Below are positions 1 to 7,837 of a stretch of DNA of 64,000 nucleotides, one piece after another. This DNA comes from Solibacillus sp040273735. Lineage in GTDB: Bacteria; Bacillota; Bacilli; Bacillales_A; Planococcaceae. Location of the stretch: the NCBI RefSeq assembly GCF_040273735.1, contig NZ_JBELZM010000002.1, positions 1-64,000 on the forward strand, read 5' to 3'. Within the stretch, counting starts at the first letter, position 1; each line of letters begins with the position of its first letter. The notes below the pieces were generated by a model. The model was not told the DNA's origin, did not search any database, and was given only the letters and a program-made list of their open reading frames with translations. Both the position numbers and the translations under genes were made by a program.

Positions 1-164
1 TCACCTTCGTGGACAGCGACAAATACGCGAATGCTTGAATCCTCCAGCGGTTCTTTCCATAAATCGAATGCTAATACTTCCTCCGGTGGAAACACCGTTT
101 TTAATAGTTCATACATATCTGCAAACAGTGGGTCTGTAATCGATGTAATGCGATGATAATCCAT
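1..164 (-). CDS. GNAT-like acetyltransferase, N-terminal part only
   Basis: The gene begins with ATG at 162-164 on the minus strand and runs off the left edge, so only 54 residues are visible (starting MDYHRITSITDPLF). Its start overlaps the stop of the upstream gene in a TAATG arrangement, which indicates translational coupling. The visible part has no diagnostic acetyl-CoA motif. The GNAT assignment is inferred from the general look of the N-terminus (PPEEVLAFDLW, then a strand beginning IRVFVAVHEG) and from the neighbouring GNAT gene. It probably belongs to one minus-strand operon with the next two genes. The substrate is unknown. Confidence 0.5.
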   Translation of the reverse strand, partial: MDYHRITSITDPLFADMYELLKTVFPPEEVLAFDLWKEPLEDSSIRVFVAVHEG

Positions 165-844
165 TAATAAGCCTCCTTGATTTGGACGAAAGGATTTCGC
201 CATTCCATTAATACACCATAATGATGCGACTCTTCATCCTCTAAATAATGGGGTACAACTTGTATCGGCATGCGACCGCAGCGTAGTAGAAATGAAATGA
301 CCTGATCGTGTATTTCACCACGCAAAACGGCTTCAATATAAGCTTCTGGTGAAAGTTGCTGGGCATGGCGATGATAGTCCGGAATCCGGCTGCCGCCAAG
401 CAGACGAACGCGCTTTTGCTCAATGACGATTTCGTACATAGAAAGCATGAGCCATTTGCCAAGCCCTAAACTGCGGTAAGCTGGCCTCACACAAAGATCA
501 ACAATGTAGAGCGTATCGCCGTTTGGATTATGAGTACGAATATAGCCGTTATCCGTTATGTCTTCCCACGTATGTATGGGATCGTTTGGGTCAAAATCAA
601 CAAGCAAAGACGTCATGGAACCGACCAGTTTCCCGTTCACTTCAATGCAAAGTGTACCTTCCGGGAAATGTGTTACATGACTTATAAGCTGTTCTTCGTT
701 CCACCATAGCTCTGAAGGGAATGGTGGAGGAAAGCAATCCTGTTGAATACAGATAAGGGCACCAAAATCAGCAGGCGTGTAATTCCGGATTGTCGCAAGG
801 ATTGGCTTGCTGTCATGAAACACATAAAACTGTTTACGGTACAT
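164..844 (-). CDS. GNAT family N-acetyltransferase
   Basis: This 226-residue protein should transfer an acetyl group from acetyl-CoA to an unknown amine. The GNAT core is visible: a beta-strand ending in LYIVDLCVRP followed by the pyrophosphate-binding loop RSLGLGKWL (the family's Q/RxxGxG/A signature). ATG at 844 is preferred over an upstream in-frame ATG because it follows GGGAGAG and because homologous sequence appears to start there. This start lies 11 bases inside the end of the preceding nitrilase gene. The stop overlaps the next start by one base. The tight packing of all three genes argues for a shared, probably small-molecule-modifying, pathway. Confidence 0.8.
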   Translation of the reverse strand: MYRKQFYVFHDSKPILATIRNYTPADFGALICIQQDCFPPPFPSELWWNEEQLISHVTHFPEGTLCIEVNGKLVGSMTSLLVDFDPNDPIHTWEDITDNGYIRTHNPNGDTLYIVDLCVRPAYRSLGLGKWLMLSMYEIVIEQKRVRLLGGSRIPDYHRHAQQLSPEAYIEAVLRGEIHDQVISFLLRCGRMPIQVVPHYLEDEESHHYGVLMEWRNPFVQIKEAY

Positions 845-1712
845 TGATAAAACTGCTCTCCCAATCATTGTATAAATCGGTACGACGGTCACGCCACGTT
901 GTTACAGAGCCCTTTTCGCGTACTTGATAAAGCAGTGCCAGATCTAAATCCCCCGTAACAACCATATCGTTATTGAGCTCTCCTTCGACTACGATTCCAC
1001 GCGGCGGGAACGGAACATCATTTGGTGCAATAATCGCGGATTGTCCAAAATTCATGCGCATAAAATCTATGGTTGGAAGGGACCCAACAGTAGAAGCGGT
1101 AACGACATATACCTGGTTTTCAATAGCACGGGCATGGCTTGTGTATCGTACACGATGGAAGCCGTGGCGATCATCGGTACAAGATGGGCAGAAGATAACA
1201 TCTGCGCCACGAGCTTTTACCATTCGAACGATTTCAGGGAACTCGATATCGTAACATGTTAAAATTGCAATTTTACCTTTTTCTGTATCAAAAAGGTGTA
1301 ACTCATTACCCGCCGCCATGTTCCACTCGTTAACCTCGGTTGGGGTAATATGAAGTTTCGCCTGTGTGGCAACGGTGCCATCCGGATAAAATAAATGAGC
1401 GACATTGTAGAGTTTGTCATTGTTCCGTATGACATGGGTACCGCCAATAATATGCGTCTTTGTTTTAACAGCTAAGCTTGTAAATAAATCAAGGTACTGT
1501 ACTGTAAAGTCAGGAAGCTCATTGATGGAAAGTGGCTCCCCCTTATTGTTGCCTATTGATAACAGCTGCGTCGTAAAAAACTCTGGGAATAAAATAAAAT
1601 CCGTTTCGAACTCTAGGGCAGCTCGTACGTAATGGTCTACTTGCTGAGCAAACTCCTCAAATGATCGAATCGTATGAAGATGGTATTGAACAGATGATAC
1701 ACGTAGTTTCAT
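834..1712 (-). CDS. carbon-nitrogen hydrolase (nitrilase superfamily)
   Basis: A 292-residue amidase/nitrilase-fold enzyme that hydrolyses a carbon-nitrogen bond of an unidentified substrate. The catalytic triad is visible: Glu44 in LFPEFF, Lys119 in AKLHITP and Cys153 in LTCYDIEFPE. ATG at 1712 was chosen because AAGGAGG precedes it with about five bases spacing; a longer reading frame exists upstream without such a site. It is the first gene of the minus-strand operon with the two GNAT genes. Nitrilase plus acetyltransferase pairs are common in Bacillales, but the reaction is not known to me. Confidence 0.88.
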   Translation of the reverse strand: MKLRVSSVQYHLHTIRSFEEFAQQVDHYVRAALEFETDFILFPEFFTTQLLSIGNNKGEPLSINELPDFTVQYLDLFTSLAVKTKTHIIGGTHVIRNNDKLYNVAHLFYPDGTVATQAKLHITPTEVNEWNMAAGNELHLFDTEKGKIAILTCYDIEFPEIVRMVKARGADVIFCPSCTDDRHGFHRVRYTSHARAIENQVYVVTASTVGSLPTIDFMRMNFGQSAIIAPNDVPFPPRGIVVEGELNNDMVVTGDLDLALLYQVREKGSVTTWRDRRTDLYNDWESSFINVP

Positions 1713-1748
1713 ATGGACCTCCTTACTATTTTTACATAATATTACCAA

Positions 1749-2018
1749 TATATTGCTAGCAATAACAGTATGTTTTTCAGTTTATTTCAATGCGTAATTT
1801 GGAAATGAATCAGTAAATCACGTATACCGTGAAGATTTTCACTTATACTAACGTGGCAAAATACTTAAGTAGAAGATAATTTATTAAAAGAAAATGATAT
1901 TTGTGGTAATAAAATGACGAATCAAGGGTACTAAGTGGAATATATACATGCTTTAAAGTAAGAGACAGAGCAACAGAGTTAAATTCTACTGCACTAAACG
2001 TTGGAAAGGATGATACCT
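1749..2018. other. divergent intergenic region
   Basis: About 270 bases separate the minus-strand nitrilase operon from the aldehyde dehydrogenase. The stretch is AT-rich and must hold both promoters. A short inverted repeat TCACG-N5-CGTGA lies at about 1817-1831 and could be an operator, but the arms are only five bases. I see no small gene. Confidence 0.4.
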
Positions 2019-3470
2019 ATGAAAAAAAAATGGAACAAGCAGTTTATTGGTGGCGAATGGAGAGAAGGAAACAGCGAAAGAGTATACGTTGACCAGAATC
2101 CTTACAACGAGGAAACGATTGCGGAAATTCGTTTGGCAAATGAAAAAGACGTAGATGAGGCGTATAAAGCAGCAAAAGAAGCACAAAAAGAATGGGAACA
2201 GGTAAATGCATATCAAAGACAAGCAATCATAGAAAAAGCTGCCCAAATTGTAGAGCGAAAAAGAGAAGAAATTGTGCAAATTTTAGTGGAGGAAAATGGG
2301 GCTTCCCATACAAAAGCCAATATTGAGATTAGTGGCGCGATTGGCATTATGAAAGAGGCTGCAACGTTTCCTCTCCGGATGCATGGACAAATAATGCCAT
2401 CCATTATTCCTGGGAAAGAGAATCGTGTATATCATAATCCTGCTGGGGTAGTGGGGATTATTAGTCCGTTTAACTTCCCTTTCCATTTAACGATGCGTTC
2501 TCTTGCTCCCGCTTTAGCAACAGGGAATGGGGTTGTGCTAAAACCGGATCTGCAGACAATGATTTCAGGTGGACTTATTTTAGCTGAAATTTTTGAGGAG
2601 GCAGGCATTCCTAAAGGATTATTAAATGTTACAGTTTGCAGCTCATCCGAAATTAAAGATGCATTTGTTGAGCATCCTATTCCTCAAATTATTTCTTTTA
2701 CCGGATCTACAGAGGTAGGGCGCCATATTGGAGAGGTATGCGGAAGAAACTTAAAACGTGTAGCTTTAGAACTTGGCGGAAACAATGTCATGCTCGTTTT
2801 GAAAGATGCTGATGTTCAAAGAGCAGCTGCTTCGGCAGCCTTCGGTAAATTTTTAAACAGCGGACAGATTTGTATGTCTCTGAATCGGATTGTTGTTGAA
2901 CGACCTGTATACGAAACGTTTATAAAAGCATTTGTGGATAGAGCATCCAAAATTAAATACGGAGATCCAAGAAATGATGATGTGGTTGTCGGCCCGCTTA
3001 TTAATAATAAACAAATCTCCCGAATTCAACGATTAATCGACCAAAGTATTGAAAAAGGAGCAGAATACGCCCTTCAAGGGGAAGTGAAAGGTAATGTACT
3101 AGCTCCAACTATTTTGACGAATGTTACGAATGATATGCCGATAGCACAGGAAGAAATTTTCGGGCCTGCTGTAGGTGTAATCGTTGTAGATAGTGAGGAA
3201 GAAGCAATTCGCGTTGCCAATGACAGTGACTATGGATTGAGCGGTGCCGTTCATGCCGGTACAACAGAACATGGTGTCGAAGTGGCAAAACAGATAGTTA
3301 CAGGAATGATTCACGTTAACGATCAGGGAGTCAATGATGAACCAATCGTTGCCTTTGGCGGAGAGAAAGCTTCAGGTTTAGGCCGATATGGCGGCGAATG
3401 GGCAATCCATGAATTTACGACGACAAAATGGATCTCTGTTCAGACAGACCCACGAGAATATCCGTTTTAA
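2019..3470 (+). CDS. NAD(P)-dependent aldehyde dehydrogenase (YfmT/vanillin dehydrogenase-like)
   Basis: A 483-residue member of the ALDH superfamily that oxidises an aldehyde to a carboxylate with NAD(P)+. The Rossmann and active-site signatures are intact: SPFNFPFHLTMRSLAPALATGN, SFTGSTEVGRHI, general base Glu251 in LELGGNN and nucleophile Cys285 in NSGQICMS, plus the late EEIFGPAVGV motif. ATG 2019 is preferred over TTG 2001 and ATG 2010 because AAAGGA sits eight bases before it. The sequence looks closest to the benzaldehyde/vanillin dehydrogenase branch (B. subtilis YfmT), but substrate assignment from sequence alone is weak. It is monocistronic, with a terminator directly downstream. 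Confidence 0.85.
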   Translation: MKKKWNKQFIGGEWREGNSERVYVDQNPYNEETIAEIRLANEKDVDEAYKAAKEAQKEWEQVNAYQRQAIIEKAAQIVERKREEIVQILVEENGASHTKANIEISGAIGIMKEAATFPLRMHGQIMPSIIPGKENRVYHNPAGVVGIISPFNFPFHLTMRSLAPALATGNGVVLKPDLQTMISGGLILAEIFEEAGIPKGLLNVTVCSSSEIKDAFVEHPIPQIISFTGSTEVGRHIGEVCGRNLKRVALELGGNNVMLVLKDADVQRAAASAAFGKFLNSGQICMSLNRIVVERPVYETFIKAFVDRASKIKYGDPRNDDVVVGPLINNKQISRIQRLIDQSIEKGAEYALQGEVKGNVLAPTILTNVTNDMPIAQEEIFGPAVGVIVVDSEEEAIRVANDSDYGLSGAVHAGTTEHGVEVAKQIVTGMIHVNDQGVNDEPIVAFGGEKASGLGRYGGEWAIHEFTTTKWISVQTDPREYPF

Positions 3471-3489
3471 AATTTATATCAATAAGATT

Positions 3490-3525
3490 AGACCTAATCA
3501 ACATTTAGATTAGGTCTTTTTATTT
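3490..3525 (+). terminator. Rho-independent terminator after aldehyde dehydrogenase
   Basis: A ten-base stem AGACCTAATC / GATTAGGTCT with a short loop is followed by a T-rich run. Confidence 0.85.
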
Positions 3526-3863
3526 TTATAGTTATAAAAAGCTTTTTGGTTAATGAGTCTTTTGGTGCAGTCTCGATTAAAGTTTTTATATAAACATAAA
3601 TTAAGTGATATGAAAAAAATTAGGAATTGAGTTGTATTATATAAAAGAGTATTGTTAAGATAGGCTTATTGAAATAGTAGTAAATAAATTCCTATTTTAT
3701 TAGTGAATAGGTACAAAGTGAATATATTTTGGTTAATAGAGTAAATTTATAAAAAAATGAGAAATTTAAATCATAGATATATAGAACTAATTTCCAATCT
3801 CATGTTATAATGGTATGTGGAACATAAGGTCTAGTGATTGGTAATTTAATTGTGAGGTAAAAA
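3526..3863 (+). promoter_or_regulatory. AT-rich intergenic region with extended -10 promoter for the HD-GYP gene
   Basis: The region of about 340 bases is very AT-rich and codes for nothing I can support. A perfect TATAAT at 3806-3811 preceded by TG (TGTTATAAT, an extended -10) sits about 50 bases upstream of the HD-GYP start. The -35 match is poor, as is usual for extended -10 promoters. Confidence 0.5.
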
Positions 3864-5060
3864 ATGAAAAAAACATCATTGCTACAAGAAGAAAAGAATT
3901 CCACGATTCTATTTTTATGGTTATTTTATGCTGTATTTTTTGTTTATGAAATCTTTTATTATAACCTTTTCCCCGCATTTCCGTGGATAGATGTAGATGC
4001 AAGGGATTCAGAATGGTTCGATTTTATGTTTGTAAAATATGGAGTTATCATTGCGCTCATCCCATTATCTATTTATTTGATTAAGACGGGAAAAGCAGAA
4101 CCTTTAAAATACATAGTATTTTTTTGTTATTTTTTAACTAATGTAATTTCGGATATATTGTATTATAAAGACAGTACGCTTACTTATACTAGTGGAAACA
4201 TGGTAGAACTTGTAATGATTCTTTTCTCTCCAATATTTGTGAATAAGAAATTTACATATTTTATAACAGGTGGTTTATTATTAAAATATATTTTGGTAGG
4301 TTTATTTATACAGGATCCATTGGTTTTGTTTCCGATTAGTATCATGTTTGTACTATCATTTATTTCCTTTTTACTACTACACCGCTTTTTAAATTATATT
4401 AAAGCATTAAAGTACTCATACGACGAACAATTGGAAGGTATTGTTAAAGGTGTCATTGCTATACTGGAGTTGAAGGATCCCTATACTCGTGGGCATAGTG
4501 AACGGGTTGCTGCCTATGCAATGAACATGGCAGAAGCTACAGGGAAATTTAAACCATCCGAATTAAATAATTTTTATTATGCTTGCTTGCTTCATGATAT
4601 TGGAAAGGTTAATATACCGGACTCAATTTTGACAAAGTCTGGTAGATTGACAGATGAAGAATATGATATAATCAAGACACATCCTGTAGTTGGGGCTGAA
4701 GCTATTCGGGAAGTTGAAGGCATTGCCGATAATATTGATGTCATTTACCATCATCATGAAAGATGGGATGGAAAAGGGTATCCAGATGGACTAGCTGGAG
4801 ATGATATTCCATTTTTAGCGAGAATTACGGCGGTTGCCGATGCTTTTGATGCAATGACTTCATCCAGATCCTATCGTCCTGCACTTCAATTGGAAGAGGC
4901 ACATCAACGTATTCTCGATGGGCAAGGGAGCCAGTTCGATCCACAACTGATAGAAATATTTAGACAGATATACCCGGAATGGATGAAAATTTCTAAAATA
5001 TATAGTAAGGGTATGGACATGAGAGGAGGGAAAAAACATGAAAATTCGCAAACTAAATAA
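3864..5060 (+). CDS. membrane HD-GYP domain cyclic di-GMP phosphodiesterase
   Basis: A 398-residue protein with about six N-terminal hydrophobic segments (roughly residues 10-180) and a C-terminal HD-GYP hydrolase. All family metal and signature residues are present: RGHSERV, LLHDIGK (HD at 244-245), THPVVGAEAI, HHHERWDGKGYPDG (GYP at about 305-307) and ADAFDAM. HD-GYP enzymes linearise cyclic di-GMP to pGpG/GMP; the N-terminal segment should sense a membrane or extracellular cue. ATG 3864 follows a GAGGT site. The last 23 bases overlap the start of a tiny peptide gene in another frame, so the protein, the peptide and the downstream protease probably share a transcript. Its real role may be to couple second-messenger status to that cassette. 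Confidence 0.9.
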   Translation: MKKTSLLQEEKNSTILFLWLFYAVFFVYEIFYYNLFPAFPWIDVDARDSEWFDFMFVKYGVIIALIPLSIYLIKTGKAEPLKYIVFFCYFLTNVISDILYYKDSTLTYTSGNMVELVMILFSPIFVNKKFTYFITGGLLLKYILVGLFIQDPLVLFPISIMFVLSFISFLLLHRFLNYIKALKYSYDEQLEGIVKGVIAILELKDPYTRGHSERVAAYAMNMAEATGKFKPSELNNFYYACLLHDIGKVNIPDSILTKSGRLTDEEYDIIKTHPVVGAEAIREVEGIADNIDVIYHHHERWDGKGYPDGLAGDDIPFLARITAVADAFDAMTSSRSYRPALQLEEAHQRILDGQGSQFDPQLIEIFRQIYPEWMKISKIYSKGMDMRGGKKHENSQTK

Positions 5061-5106
5061 AATTAAAGTTACTTGCTGGTGGTGTTGGTGGACTCCGAAA
5101 GCATGA
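5038..5106 (+). CDS. 22-residue Trp/Cys-rich peptide, candidate RiPP or pheromone precursor
   Basis: The ATG at 5038 is preceded by AGGAGGG with seven bases spacing, one of the best ribosome sites in the window. The product has a basic N-terminus (MKIRKLNKIK; four Lys and one Arg) and ends KVTCWWCWWTPKA, so four of its last ten residues are Trp and two are Cys in a CWWCWW block. The gene starts inside the HD-GYP gene in another frame and is followed by a nine-base-pair hairpin and then a membrane protease with a PqqD-like N-terminus. The leader-plus-aromatic-core layout is what ribosomally made, processed peptides look like. I do not recognise the family. Expression and processing are inferred, not shown. 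Confidence 0.65.
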   Translation: MKIRKLNKIKVTCWWCWWTPKA

Positions 5107-5119
5107 GTAAGGAAGTTTT

Positions 5120-5150
5120 AGGATGCTAGAATTATAGCATCCTATTTTAA
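5120..5150 (+). terminator. hairpin between peptide and protease genes (attenuator or partial terminator)
   Basis: AGGATGCTA (5120-5128) pairs perfectly with TAGCATCCT (5135-5143) around a six-base loop, followed by ATTTTAATTT. The U-run is interrupted, so read-through is likely. Such hairpins between a precursor peptide gene and its processing genes keep the peptide mRNA in excess. Confidence 0.6.
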
Positions 5151-5170
5151 TTTAAAGAGGAGGCTATACG

Positions 5171-6355
5171 TTGAAGGTATCCTTGCATTCCGAAATAACG
5201 TTATATCCGTTATCCATTCGTAAAGATAAAAAACATTATATTGTAGAAGAGCCGATTTCCGGGGATTTCTTTGAATTGCCTGAGATTGGTGTTGATGCCA
5301 TCAAACGTATGGAACAAGGTGAGAAACTCGTTTCCATTGAATATGCATTAAAAAATTTATATCCAGATGAAGAAGTGGATATAATTGATTTTGTAGAACA
5401 GCTGTTGGAATTAGGACTTGTTCAGGAAGTGGATGGTGTGCTAATTAAAAAAGAACAGTCTAAATCCACATCACGTTCGGGTGGTTACTTATGGATTCCG
5501 CAATCGGTAGGGCGTCTATTTTTTAATGGAATGATGAACAAAATCTACTTGCTTCTGCTCGTTGCAAACATCATCATACTCATACTGAATCCGGAGCTTT
5601 TTCCCCATTACAAAGATTTATTCCTTTTCGATTCTATGGTGTTGAATATTCTTATGTATCTATCAATTTCTTTAGTATTAATTTTAATTCATGAATTCGG
5701 GCATGTTCTTGCCATTCGATCACATGACTTGCCGGCTAAATTAAGTATTGGAAACCGGCTGATATTTATAGTTTTTGAAACAGACCTCACTCAAGCCTGG
5801 AAGCTCGATCCAAAAAAGAGAAATATCCTGTATCTTGCCGGAATATCCTTTGAGCAGATCATTCTTTTCATTTCATTCGGTGTAATGCTTCTTTTTCCGG
5901 ATGCAAGTATTATAGGAATTCTTGGAATCATCGTGTTGGATATTTTTATAAAACTTATTTATCAATGCTGTTTCTATATGAAAACAGATGTTTATTATGT
6001 TGTGGAAAATATAACCGGCTGTTATAACTTGATGGAAAATGGCAAAATCTATTTGAATTCTCTATTTAAAAAAAATCGAAAAGATGGAGAAAATTATAAA
6101 GAGATATTCCAAAATGAATGGAATTTGATTCGTCTGTATAGTGTATTCTACATAGTTGGAGTAGTTTTAACATTAATTCTAGCAGTTATGTATTTTGTAC
6201 CTCAGCTTAATTTTACGTACTCTACTATTTATATGAACCTTCTCGGAGCAGGCGATCGTGCCGCGTTTTGGGATGCCATTGCATTTTTTGTAATGACATT
6301 GCTCATGTTTGTTCTGCTGTTATTAATCGCAAAAAAACAAAGGAATGAAAATTAG
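5171..6355 (+). CDS. multi-pass membrane M50-type zinc metalloprotease with PqqD/RRE-like N-terminal domain
   Basis: A 394-residue protein. Residues 1 to about 95 are soluble and resemble a PqqD-like winged-helix fold (FFELPEIGVDAIKRMEQGEKL, then an acidic helix pair ending LLELGLVQEVDG), the fold used to bind leader peptides in RiPP systems. After that come about six hydrophobic segments. The zinc motif HEFGH is at 174-178 inside a membrane helix, and the likely third ligand is Asp273 in MKTDVYYVVENITGCYNL, the pattern of 'putative peptide zinc metalloproteases' such as B. subtilis YydH. The start is TTG 5171 after AGAGGAGG. It lies 64 bases after the CWWCWW peptide gene, its likely substrate. 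No radical SAM enzyme, cyclodehydratase or ABC exporter is adjacent. Confidence 0.75.
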   Translation: MKVSLHSEITLYPLSIRKDKKHYIVEEPISGDFFELPEIGVDAIKRMEQGEKLVSIEYALKNLYPDEEVDIIDFVEQLLELGLVQEVDGVLIKKEQSKSTSRSGGYLWIPQSVGRLFFNGMMNKIYLLLLVANIIILILNPELFPHYKDLFLFDSMVLNILMYLSISLVLILIHEFGHVLAIRSHDLPAKLSIGNRLIFIVFETDLTQAWKLDPKKRNILYLAGISFEQIILFISFGVMLLFPDASIIGILGIIVLDIFIKLIYQCCFYMKTDVYYVVENITGCYNLMENGKIYLNSLFKKNRKDGENYKEIFQNEWNLIRLYSVFYIVGVVLTLILAVMYFVPQLNFTYSTIYMNLLGAGDRAAFWDAIAFFVMTLLMFVLLLLIAKKQRNEN

Positions 6356-6391
6356 TTGGAACACTAGAATCTTTGAAATATAAAAGTATTT

Positions 6392-6420
6392 AATGCCTAT
6401 GCTCTGCAGGGCATTTTTTT
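6392..6420 (+). terminator. terminator after the peptide/protease cassette
   Basis: AATGCC (6392-6397) pairs with GGCATT (6410-6415) and is followed by a run of seven T. Confidence 0.7.
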
Positions 6421-6570
6421 ATTTATAAAATTAATTTCTTATCTAGACATATGACATTCAACCTAATCTAAGTTAAATCAATTAATATAATTGATGTTAA
6501 ATATTTTACGGTAGGAGCAATTCCCTATTATAATAGAACTAAATATTCTTCATAAGGGAGCTTCTACAGT

Positions 6571-7395
6571 ATGAAAACTTTTCCGCCTAACAATAACACT
6601 ACGCAAATATTAAATGAAACATCTGTATTGACTGCACTAGAATCAAATTTGGCTATGATTGAATTCAACCTTAATAAAGAGGTTATTTGGGTGAATGAAA
6701 ATTTTGCTAAAACATTAGGATATACAGTAAGTGAAATGATAAAGATGTTACATAAAGAGTTTTGCACACCTGCTTTCAAAAACAGTAGTGCCTATGAAGA
6801 ATTATGGAATTGTCTTAGTAAAGGGGAAAAGTATCAAGGGAAAATTCAAAGGATTGGGAAAACCGGGAATCTGCTTTGGCTGGAAGCTACCTATATTCCA
6901 ATTTTGAATGAGGAAGGTCAAGTAGAAGCTGTACTTAAAATTGCAACTAATATTACTGAGCGGGAAAATAGAACGATAAAAATTACTTCTCAATTAAAGG
7001 AAATGCCAACAGAGTTAGTAAATCTTGTTGTTGAAAATTCGATGGAAAAAATACAAGCAATTGAATCATTGGCGCAACAAATTAATTTGATTAATGATAC
7101 GACTAAAAATATCCGAAATATTTCGATGCAAACGAATGTGCTTGCATTAAATGCAGCAATCGAAGCAGCCCGTGTAGGAGAACAAGGACGCGGATTTAAA
7201 GTTGTGGCAGATGAGGTACGAAAATTGGCAAGCAATGTTGATAATGCCATTAAAAATGTGGACATGAACATAGAAAATATTGCGAAAGAAGCTGGAAAAG
7301 TAAGTAAAATAACGGATGATTTACAAAGGACCGTCTCTGAAACTCAATCGAAATTTAGTAAGACCATAGAAGAATTTGAGGGGATTGTCAAATAG
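6571..7395 (+). CDS. soluble PAS domain chemoreceptor (short MCP signalling domain)
   Basis: A 274-residue cytoplasmic protein with no membrane segment. Residues about 20-130 form a PAS/PAC sensor (VIWVNENFAKTLGYTVSEMIKM; WLEATYIPILNEEGQVEAVLKIATNITERE). Residues about 150-260 form a shortened methyl-accepting signalling hairpin with the conserved tip-side sequence QTNVLALNAAIEAARVGEQGRGFKVVADEVRKLA. It probably relays redox or ligand state to CheA/CheW and belongs to the energy-taxis type. ATG 6571 has AAGGGAG ten bases upstream, and a TATAAT-like box precedes it near 6530. It is monocistronic, flanked by terminators. Confidence 0.85.
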   Translation: MKTFPPNNNTTQILNETSVLTALESNLAMIEFNLNKEVIWVNENFAKTLGYTVSEMIKMLHKEFCTPAFKNSSAYEELWNCLSKGEKYQGKIQRIGKTGNLLWLEATYIPILNEEGQVEAVLKIATNITERENRTIKITSQLKEMPTELVNLVVENSMEKIQAIESLAQQINLINDTTKNIRNISMQTNVLALNAAIEAARVGEQGRGFKVVADEVRKLASNVDNAIKNVDMNIENIAKEAGKVSKITDDLQRTVSETQSKFSKTIEEFEGIVK

Positions 7396-7404
7396 TGTGC
7401 CAAC

Positions 7405-7447
7405 AAAACAAGACATTCATAATTTATAGAATGTCTTGTTTTAATTT
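7405..7447 (+). terminator. terminator after PAS-MCP gene
   Basis: A 14-base perfect inverted repeat (7405-7418 with 7429-7442) begins AAAACAAGACATTC and runs into T-rich sequence. It would also work on the opposite strand. Confidence 0.85.
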
Positions 7448-7508
7448 AAAATATAATGAGTAAATCAAACAAAATAAACTGAAATTTTAAATTATTTTAA
7501 AAACCTAC

Positions 7509-7537
7509 TTGACGAATAAGAATTAAATCGGTACGAT
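7509..7537 (+). promoter_or_regulatory. sigma-A promoter of the sulfur-operon leader
   Basis: TTGACG at 7509-7514 and TACGAT at 7532-7537 are separated by exactly 17 bases. Transcription would start near 7544, about 300 bases upstream of the first gene, creating a long leader. Confidence 0.6.
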
Positions 7538-7543
7538 ACTGTT

Positions 7544-7708
7544 AACACTTTTAAAGTTAAGTAGTTTACTAGGGATTATATAAGTAACTACTACTTTAAA
7601 AATAATTTAATAAAGTGCTGATTAGACAACTAAAGGCGCTAAAAATACGTTCCTCTCACCAAACATATTGGAGGAGGCTGTATTTTTAGTGCCTTTTCTT
7701 TTTTTACT
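7544..7708 (+). ncRNA. structured leader or small RNA ending in a long terminator hairpin
   Basis: Between a good promoter and a strong terminator lie about 160 non-coding bases. The 3' part is one long hairpin: AAAGGCGCTAAAAATAC (7632-7648) pairs with GTATTTTTAGTGCCTTT (7680-7696) with one G-U pair, the apex continues with CCTC/GAGG-type pairing, and TTTTCTTTTTTT follows. The 5' part has its own pairing: AAGTAGT near 7558 with ACTACTT near 7590, and CACTTT with AAAGTG. This is the architecture of a transcription-attenuating leader for the sulfotransferase/ABC operon, or a free-standing sRNA. I could not match it to the TPP, S-box, T-box, FMN, preQ1 or GEMM consensus from memory. Confidence 0.5.
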
Positions 7709-7837
7709 TTTGTTAAAAGGATGTCTTGAAAGGAGGTATCTAAACAACGTAAGCAATTGATAACTATTGAATGGTAATTTATTTGAACATAAAATACACG
7801 ATTAACTTGAAAAAATAATAAAAAGGGAGCGGTATAT

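Noticed and set aside
1817..1845. Short palindrome TCACG-N5-CGTGA upstream of the aldehyde dehydrogenase as an operator.
   Set aside because: Arms of five bases in AT-rich DNA arise easily by chance and no second copy was found in the window.
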